Made by a program: the position numbers and the translations under genes
DNA from: Rhodospirillales bacterium
GTDB lineage: Bacteria; Pseudomonadota; Alphaproteobacteria; Rhodospirillales; UBA2165
Assembly (NCBI GenBank): GCA_013204125.1
Contig: JABMOP010000377.1
Span: forward strand, 1 to 5,521
DNA: 5,521 bases
Direction of reading: 5' to 3'
In this document: positions 1 to 4,061 of the stretch, piece by piece
Position numbering within the stretch: position 1 is the stretch's first letter
How the letters are laid out: each line of letters begins with the position of its first letter
Notes under the pieces: model-generated
The model's database searches: none
Seen by the model: only the letters and a program-made list of their open reading frames with translations
What the model was told of the DNA's origin: nothing

Positions 1-87
1 CAGCAACAGCGCTCGATCAACGGTCGTAACGCCGCCGCTAAGCACGCCCACAAGAGAAGCGCTCGGATCTAAAGCCGTAATGGCCAT
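1..87 (-). CDS. 5' end of an unidentified gene, running off the left edge
   Basis: An ATG at 87-85 on the minus strand opens a frame with no stop through all 29 codons to the window edge. The visible protein starts MAITALDPSASLVGVLSGGV and continues with a TTVDRALLL stretch. A strong Shine-Dalgarno sequence, AGGAGGT (103-97), sits 9 bases before the ATG; this, more than the coding potential, supports a real start. The visible residues are small and hydrophobic, and I recognise no family. There is no charged n-region of the kind that opens a classical signal peptide. The gene is transcribed away from the methyltransferase at 337, so the two may share the AT-rich control region between them. 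The function is unknown. Confidence 0.65.
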   Translation of the reverse strand, partial: MAITALDPSASLVGVLSGGVTTVDRALLL

Positions 88-96
88 GCTCTCTCG

Positions 97-103
97 ACCT
101 CCT
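97..103 (-). promoter_or_regulatory. Strong Shine-Dalgarno of the left-edge gene
   Basis: The minus-strand sequence AGGAGGT is nearly a full match to the anti-Shine-Dalgarno end of 16S rRNA. It lies 9 bases upstream of the ATG at 87-85. It is the main evidence that a gene starts here. Confidence 0.7.
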
Positions 104-194
104 GTCGGATCACAAAGCTTATTTATAGGCCGCTGAAATTTGTGGGAATATTCTATCCCTCACCAGGGTTCCAGCACCCTCAACCGCAGTGTAA

Positions 195-239
195 CTTATA
201 TCATATTGGGCCGGATAGGTAAAATATCCAGGATATAAG
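195..239. repeat. Interrupted inverted repeat in the divergent gap
   Basis: The arms CTTATATC (195-202) and GATATAAG (232-239) are exact reverse complements, separated by 29 bases. A second nested pair, ATATT (204-208) and AATAT (223-227), extends the symmetry with small offsets. The arm centres are 37 bases apart. This could be a pair of operator half-sites or an RNA hairpin in a leader. AT-rich symmetry can also arise by chance, so confidence in function is low. Confidence 0.35.
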
Positions 240-321
240 CCGCTGGTTTTTGCCGATTTGAAGTTTAAGTTTAATTATAAATGCACCCGAAACGGTTATA
301 TTCAGACTGTTACCGGATTTT

Positions 322-327
322 GAGGGG
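322..327 (+). promoter_or_regulatory. Ribosome binding site that fixes a TTG start
   Basis: GAGGGG lies 9 bases upstream of TTG 337-339. An in-frame TAA stop (331-333) lies just two codons upstream, so no longer start is possible. The next in-frame ATG (418) would remove 27 residues and has no comparable purine-rich site at the right distance. The start codon is therefore taken as TTG. Confidence 0.55.
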
Positions 328-336
328 ATATAACGT

Positions 337-1167
337 TTGCCCAGACACTTAGACAAGTTGCTCGATCCAAACGCGCTGGCGGCTTACGCGCTCCAAGATG
401 TGGACAGCGTCCAGGGCATGTTTCAAAGCGGCGCCGTGTCGGTCCTGTGGTCGGCCATGGAATTACAGGACGAATATGGCATTTCCGGGGACGTGGCGGA
501 AATCGGTGTTCACCATGGAAAGCTTTTAATCATGCTGTGCCTTGGTCTAAACCTCGGTGAGCGCGCAATCGCCGTCGAGATATTCGGCAATCCACCAGGC
601 AGCAACAGCGCCGGAAAAGAGCAATTCCTCGCCAATATGGCGCGCTTCGGTATCGGCACCGAAAATTTCGAATTATTTATGGCCGACAGCACGCTTATCA
701 CTTCGGCAGATTGGCAGTCCATGACCGGCGGCAATGTCAGGCTATTCAGCGTCGATGGGGATCATTCAAAGGAAGCGGTTTTAAGCGATCTGGCGCTTGC
801 CGAAAAAGCAATCAATGCGGAGGGGTTGATTATTGCCGACGATTTATTCAATCCCTGGTACCCAACCGTAACCGAAGCGATCTATGATTATTTTAAGGGA
901 GATCCCAAGGATCTTCAGCCGGTCGCCTTCATCGCCGCCAATGGTCCGGTGGAAACGGGCGCGTCGAAACTTCTGATCGCGCGCGCGCCGATGGCCGGGC
1001 GCTACAAATCCGGCCTCAAACTTTTAAATCAGGATAACCTCAAACATTGCGACCCTTTCGCCGGGTTCAAAGACGTGCCGTCTTTTTATTTTGAAGGATT
1101 GCCGAGCAAGCGCCCCTTAGACGATGCCATGCGCGACATTCTGAACGATATCGCCACGCCGAGTTGA
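337..1167 (+). CDS. Class I SAM-dependent methyltransferase (CmcI / macrocin O-methyltransferase type)
   Basis: This 276-residue soluble protein most resembles the Rossmann-fold methyltransferases grouped with CmcI and macrocin O-methyltransferase (Methyltransf_24-like). The SAM-binding glycine loop is AEIGVHHGK (54-62). The acidic end of strand 2 is AVEIF (79-83, E81), and an ADS motif follows at 116-118. The most diagnostic part is VDGDHSKEAVLSDLALA (139-155) followed by GLIIADDLF (163-171), which matches the family's D-x-D-H then I-x-x-DD pattern that, in characterised relatives, sits near a metal and acceptor site. No signal peptide or membrane segment is visible. About 75 C-terminal residues beyond the core are not diagnostic. 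The family methylates sugars, macrolides and other small acceptors; no biosynthetic partner is visible in the window, so the acceptor is unknown. TTG is the best start (GAGGGG nine bases upstream, in-frame stop just before). Family confidence is good; specific function is not. Confidence 0.85.
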   Translation: MPRHLDKLLDPNALAAYALQDVDSVQGMFQSGAVSVLWSAMELQDEYGISGDVAEIGVHHGKLLIMLCLGLNLGERAIAVEIFGNPPGSNSAGKEQFLANMARFGIGTENFELFMADSTLITSADWQSMTGGNVRLFSVDGDHSKEAVLSDLALAEKAINAEGLIIADDLFNPWYPTVTEAIYDYFKGDPKDLQPVAFIAANGPVETGASKLLIARAPMAGRYKSGLKLLNQDNLKHCDPFAGFKDVPSFYFEGLPSKRPLDDAMRDILNDIATPS

Positions 1168-1343
1168 TACATTGCAGTTACCGATTTGGGTATACGTATA
1201 TTCCCTAACATTATCTGGGGAGAGGGCGGTATATATAAAAGGGAACTTCGTGGGGGAATGTCGGTCGCACCTCGGGTTTACCGTGGGTGGCTAGGTGAAC
1301 ATTCAATGGAAGTCGGGAACCCGAATTTCGGGTTACGGGGAAT
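1168..1343 (+). promoter_or_regulatory. Intergenic region upstream of the response regulator
   Basis: This gap separates two genes on the same strand and is long enough for an independent promoter for the response regulator. It shows several self-complementary blocks: TATACGTATA (1191-1200) flanked by GGG (1188-1190) and CCC (1203-1205), TATATATA (1230-1237), TTCCC (1201-1205) against GGGAA (1241-1245), and the palindrome at 1318-1334. Candidate promoter pairs, such as TTGGGT (1186-1191) with CATTAT (1209-1214) at 17-base spacing, match the consensus only moderately. No strong terminator with a T-run follows the methyltransferase stop, so read-through from that gene is possible. Confidence 0.3.
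1318..1334. repeat. Perfect 17-base palindrome in the response-regulator leader
   Basis: AACCCGAATTTCGGGTT has two exact 8-base arms around one central base. It ends one base before the purine-rich ribosome binding region (ACGGGGA, 1335-1341) and nine bases before the ATG at 1344. It could be a repressor operator or a leader hairpin that hides the ribosome binding site. The upstream TCGGG (1313-1317) can also pair with part of the left arm, so alternative foldings are conceivable. The symmetry is certain; the role is inferred. Confidence 0.5.
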
Positions 1344-1877
1344 ATGAAAAATTATAATCTCACCAAGTTAAATATATTGGTGGTGGAACGACATAAGCTG
1401 ATGCGCCGTTTGATGCGTGACGTTATCCGCGCCTTGGGCGTCGATCATGTGCGCGTGGTCAATGAGCAGCAATTACTTAATAATGAAGATGCCGATTTCA
1501 AACCGGATCTGATCTTTACCGATTGGTCGCCGGAAGTGAACGGTATCGAATTGCTGAGATCGATCCGCGATGATAAATCGGAAATTGACCGTTTTATTCC
1601 GATCGTAGTGGTGACGGCTTTTACCGAGCTTAGCCAAGTATGCGAAGCCCGAGATGCCGGCGTCACGGAATTTCTGGCAAAACCGGTTTCTTCGGATATG
1701 ATTTACCGGCGTATCTGCGCTTTGGTTGAGCGGCCGCGCGATTTTATAACAACCAAGGATTTCTTTGGCCCGGACCGGCGTCGGCGCGCCATGGAATTTC
1801 AAGGTGATGATCGCCGCGTCGGCGGTATGCCGATAAAAATAGATCCGGCGCGGTCGGGAATACGACAAGTCGCTTAA
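1344..1877 (+). CDS. Single-domain response regulator (CheY-like) with arginine-rich C-terminal tail
   Basis: This 177-residue protein has one receiver domain (about residues 8-130) and no recognisable DNA-binding or enzymatic output domain. The phospho-acceptor is D60 in IFTDW, the switch threonine is T91 in VVVTAF, and the conserved lysine is K113 in LAKP. The acidic pocket at the end of strand 1 reads VVERH, giving E15 but R16 where a second acidic residue is usual. Residues 131-177 form a basic tail with two related motifs, FFGPDRRRR (140-148) and FQGDDRR (152-158). I recall similar tails on stand-alone receivers of Rhodospirillales-type bacteria, but their role is not established. The protein probably signals through protein-protein contacts in a two-component relay; no histidine kinase is visible nearby. 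The ATG at 1344 has a purine-rich ACGGGGA just upstream. Confidence 0.88.
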   Translation: MKNYNLTKLNILVVERHKLMRRLMRDVIRALGVDHVRVVNEQQLLNNEDADFKPDLIFTDWSPEVNGIELLRSIRDDKSEIDRFIPIVVVTAFTELSQVCEARDAGVTEFLAKPVSSDMIYRRICALVERPRDFITTKDFFGPDRRRRAMEFQGDDRRVGGMPIKIDPARSGIRQVA

Positions 1878-1900
1878 TTGGCCTCACCGAGCCGGCGACC

Positions 1901-1933
1901 AGACCCGAACCCAAGACCCGAACCCAAGGCCCG
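1901..1933. repeat. 13-base tandem repeat between convergent genes
   Basis: The unit AGACCCGAACCCA occurs twice head to tail (1901-1913, 1914-1926), followed by a partial third copy, AGGCCCG (1927-1933), that touches the amidohydrolase stop codon. It lies in the 56-base space between the convergent stop codons of the response regulator and the amidohydrolase. I see no T-run or strong stem typical of an intrinsic terminator here. The tandem structure is plain in the sequence; it may simply be a slippage product. Confidence 0.8.
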
Positions 1934-2863
1934 TTAATCCATTTTCAGCAATTTTTTGGCGTTTCCGAAGAAGATTTTATCCTTATCGGCGGGCGCCAGA
2001 TCCATGTCTTGGATCAATTTGATGCCGCGTTCTTTCAAAACGTCCAAGGGCGGCGCATCGGTGCCGAAGATCATATGATCGGCGCCGACGGTCTCAATCG
2101 CGCAGCGCGCCGCCGGCGCATGGTAGCTGACACAATCCAAATAGGTCATTTTTAAATAATCGCTCGGTTTTTTGGTGATCAGCATAGGCGCGTAAGATCC
2201 AAGGAAATAGGCTTCGTCTTGAAGTTCATAGGCGTAATCCATGCGCCCGATCATTTCCGATATGCCGCCGCCCAAATGAGTGCAGACCAATTTCAGGCTC
2301 GGAAATTTTTCGTAGATACCACGGACGATCAGCCGCGACAGCGCCAATGCCAAATCCATCGGCCGCCCGATCGAGGATGCCAGCCGGTAATCTTTCAAGC
2401 GTTCTTCGCCGAAACCAACCGATGGCGGGTGCATCATCACCGGAATATCGAGCTTGGTGACCAGTTCGAAAAACGGTAATGCATCGTCGTCGTCCGGGTA
2501 ATGGCCGGGAACGCTGGACATGATCATGACGCCCTTAAGCCCGTCGACGGTCACCGCGCGTTCAAGCTCTCTTAAAATTTCATCGCCGCCGCCGGGAATA
2601 CAGCAGGCGAAGGCAGCCAACCGATCCGAATATTTATCTTGGGTTTCGGCGAAGAATTTGTTGTATTCACCGATGACTTCCAATTGTTCGGCTGGCGTTC
2701 GCGCGCCAAGCCCATGAATGGCGTTCGAGATGACGATGAAGTCAACTTCGGTTCGATCCTGGGCCGCCAACACCCGTTCCAGCGCCATCGGGCATTTGCC
2801 TTGCCAGCGTGGATGGTCCGCATATTTCGGCGGGTGAACATGGTTGTGGAAATCAATGATCAT
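1934..2863 (-). CDS. Metal-dependent amidohydrolase of the ACMSD / Amidohydro_2 family
   Basis: From the ATG at 2863-2861 this is a 309-residue TIM-barrel hydrolase or decarboxylase. The N-terminal metal motif is IDFHNHVHP (D4, H6, H8). A third metal histidine is H145 in MMHPPS, the probable catalytic histidine is H196 in CTHLGGG, and the metal aspartate is D269 in FGTDAPP, followed by a typical C-terminal FFGNAKKLL. The order and spacing agree with aminocarboxymuconate semialdehyde decarboxylase and its relatives, which include decarboxylases, the hydratase LigJ and the lactonase LigI. It is divergent from a LigB-type dioxygenase, so it may act on the ring-cleavage product. The frame extends 28 residues further, to an ATG at 2947, but 2863 is preferred: the family starts at the IDFH strand, and AGGGAG (2875-2870) precedes it at good spacing. 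The exact reaction cannot be assigned. Confidence 0.88.
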   Translation of the reverse strand: MIIDFHNHVHPPKYADHPRWQGKCPMALERVLAAQDRTEVDFIVISNAIHGLGARTPAEQLEVIGEYNKFFAETQDKYSDRLAAFACCIPGGGDEILRELERAVTVDGLKGVMIMSSVPGHYPDDDDALPFFELVTKLDIPVMMHPPSVGFGEERLKDYRLASSIGRPMDLALALSRLIVRGIYEKFPSLKLVCTHLGGGISEMIGRMDYAYELQDEAYFLGSYAPMLITKKPSDYLKMTYLDCVSYHAPAARCAIETVGADHMIFGTDAPPLDVLKERGIKLIQDMDLAPADKDKIFFGNAKKLLKMD

Positions 2864-2869
2864 TATCTT

Positions 2870-2875
2870 CTCCCT
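2870..2875 (-). promoter_or_regulatory. Ribosome binding site that decides the amidohydrolase start
   Basis: Minus-strand AGGGAG lies six bases before the ATG at 2863-2861. It favours this start over the in-frame ATG at 2947, whose extra 28 residues (rich in Arg, Lys and Ile) lack family resemblance and would overlap the predicted promoter. Confidence 0.6.
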
Positions 2876-2915
2876 GATGCCCGGAACGATTTTCACCGTT
2901 TCTAAAGCTCGATTA

Positions 2916-2943
2916 ATTATGCGTTTTGGCGCGCGCCAGTCAC
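2916..2943 (-). promoter_or_regulatory. Possible sigma-70-like promoter for the amidohydrolase
   Basis: On the minus strand, GTGACT (2943-2938, 4 of 6 consensus) and CATAAT (2921-2916, 5 of 6) are spaced by 16 bases. Transcription would start near 2909, giving a leader of about 46 bases to the ATG at 2863. The spacer is almost entirely the GC palindrome at 2927-2938, so a bound regulator would cover the promoter. This is inferred from hexamer matching only. Confidence 0.35.
2927..2938. repeat. 12-base GC-rich palindrome in the divergent catabolic gap
   Basis: TGGCGCGCGCCA is a perfect palindrome in the shared control region of the amidohydrolase and the dioxygenase, between the candidate -35 and -10 boxes of the minus-strand promoter. 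It may be an operator for a regulator encoded elsewhere. GC-rich genomes do produce such palindromes by chance. Confidence 0.4.
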
Positions 2944-2992
2944 GCATTTTGTCGGCTTTTCCACATTCTCCCGATGCGGGCTTCTAATGCCG

Positions 2993-3004
2993 GGTCACTT
3001 GACC
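2993..3004. promoter_or_regulatory. Short inverted repeat / possible -35 element upstream of the dioxygenase
   Basis: GGTCACTTGACC consists of 5-base inverted arms (GGTCA, TGACC) around CT. It includes TTGACC (2999-3004), a 5 of 6 match to a -35 box. The matching -10 position (around 3022) reads TGAAAA, a poor fit and very close to the ribosome binding site, so the promoter reading is weak. The element is a better candidate for a regulator half-site pair. Confidence 0.25.
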
Positions 3005-3041
3005 TAGATTTACAGGGGAACTGAAAAGACGGAGGGGAAGT

Positions 3042-4055
3042 ATGGCTGAAATCGTCCTTGGGGTAGGCACTTCGCATAGCCCGATGTTGTCGTTGGATCC
3101 GGAACATTGGGATATCCGCACGCAAGCCGACCGGGACGAGCCCGCGCATCCCTACCGCGGCGGCACTTATTCGTTCGACGAATTGATGGATGTGCGCCCG
3201 ACCGCCGAATTTACCAAACAAAATGCGATCGAAAAGCGCCGGGAAAATTATGCGCGCTGCCAGGTCGGCCTGGATGCCCTCGGCGACAAAATTAATGAAG
3301 TCGACCCCGATGTGCTGGTCGTCATCGGCGACGATCAGGAAGACTGGTTTCTATCCGATGTTCTACCGGCCTTCACGGTCTATTACGGCGCGACGGTTTA
3401 CGGCGAAGGGTTCGACCCTAATAACCCGCCAGATGATATGCCTCTGCCGATGGTTCCGGTTCGCTCCAACTACCGGCCGCTTCAAGATACCAATCATCCG
3501 ACCGATGCGGCGCTTGGCCTTAAAATCATAGAACGCGCCATCGAAGACGAATTTGATGTGACCATATCGGACACGCCGCCCCACCGGGGCGAAGGTCCCA
3601 TCGGCATCGGCCATGCGTTCGAATTCATCAATCGGCGGATTTTGAAAGACCGCGTCGTGGCGAGCGTCCCGATCCTCATCAACACTTACTATCCGCCCAA
3701 TCAGCCGTCTGCCAAGCGCTGCTTCGAGTTTGGCCGTTCCATCGGCCGCGCCATTTCCGAATTTGATAGGGATTGCCGGGTTGGTGTTGTTGCATCGGGC
3801 GGGCTTACCCATTTCGCCATCGACGAAGAAGTGGACCGGCGCCTGATCGAAGCGATGCGCGCGGGCGACGTGGAAGCCTTCGCGGCGGAGCCGGCACACA
3901 CATTTTTATCGGGCACATCTGAAATCAAGAATTGGATCGCGCTTTCCGGCGCCTTGTCGGAAACCGGGTTTCAGATGAATTTAATCGATTACGTGCCGTG
4001 CTACCGATCCGACGCCGGCACCGGAACGGCGATGGGTTTCGCCACCTGGGACTAA
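3042..4055 (+). CDS. LigB-family class III extradiol ring-cleavage dioxygenase
   Basis: This 337-residue soluble protein belongs to the LigB superfamily of non-heme iron dioxygenases, which open catechol-type rings next to the diol using O2. The first metal histidine is H12 in GTSHSPML, at the same position as in LigB. SGGLTHF (252-258) carries the catalytic histidine H257, and SEIKNW (293-298) carries the metal glutamate E294, followed by GAL as in LigB. The segment VVIGDDQEDWF (93-103) aligns with the LigB strand that bears its second histidine ligand, but here Q99 occupies that place. The C-terminal PCYRSDAGTGTAMGF is typical of the single-chain subfamily. No LigA-like small subunit is encoded nearby. 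Start: ATG with GGAGG (3031-3035) six bases upstream. It is divergent from an amidohydrolase that may process the product. The family is secure; substrate and even activity are open. Confidence 0.88.
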   Translation: MAEIVLGVGTSHSPMLSLDPEHWDIRTQADRDEPAHPYRGGTYSFDELMDVRPTAEFTKQNAIEKRRENYARCQVGLDALGDKINEVDPDVLVVIGDDQEDWFLSDVLPAFTVYYGATVYGEGFDPNNPPDDMPLPMVPVRSNYRPLQDTNHPTDAALGLKIIERAIEDEFDVTISDTPPHRGEGPIGIGHAFEFINRRILKDRVVASVPILINTYYPPNQPSAKRCFEFGRSIGRAISEFDRDCRVGVVASGGLTHFAIDEEVDRRLIEAMRAGDVEAFAAEPAHTFLSGTSEIKNWIALSGALSETGFQMNLIDYVPCYRSDAGTGTAMGFATWD

Positions 4056-4061
4056 AGCCCG

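Larger units (their letters stand above)
104..336. promoter_or_regulatory. Divergent AT-rich intergenic control region
   Basis: This gap lies between two divergently transcribed genes and must hold the promoters of both, unless they are read from elsewhere. It is clearly more AT-rich than the flanking coding DNA, especially 190-300. It contains the interrupted inverted repeat CTTATATC (195-202) / GATATAAG (232-239), an inner ATATT (204-208) / AATAT (223-227) pair, and a short direct repeat AAGTTTAAGTTT (261-272). A TATAAA box occurs at 276-281, but candidate -35 hexamers, TTGCCG at 250 and TTGAAG at 258, are spaced 20 and 12 bases away. I therefore do not call a specific sigma-70 promoter. 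No open frame in the gap is convincing. Confidence 0.4.

Noticed and set aside
1197..1237. TATATT and TATATATA boxes upstream of the response regulator as a definite promoter
   Set aside because: No -35 element with good match and 16-18 base spacing accompanies them; they are recorded only as part of a low-confidence control region.
1473..1868. Minus-strand open frame of 131 codons opposite the response regulator
   Set aside because: The receiver motifs are on the plus strand; the antisense product has no recognisable domain and no ribosome binding evidence was found.
1878..1892. Imperfect stem GGCCTC-ACC-GAGCC after the response regulator stop, considered as a terminator
   Set aside because: The stem is short with a bulge and a three-base loop, and no T-run follows, so intrinsic termination is not supported.
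2864..2947. 28-residue N-terminal extension of the amidohydrolase to the ATG at 2947
   Set aside because: The extension lacks family resemblance, overlaps a plausible promoter, and the internal ATG at 2863 has a good ribosome binding site and begins exactly at the conserved metal-binding strand.
3363..3899. Minus-strand open frame of 178 codons opposite the dioxygenase
   Set aside because: The sense strand encodes all the conserved LigB-type residues; the antisense frame shows no motif and is explained by GC-rich codon structure.
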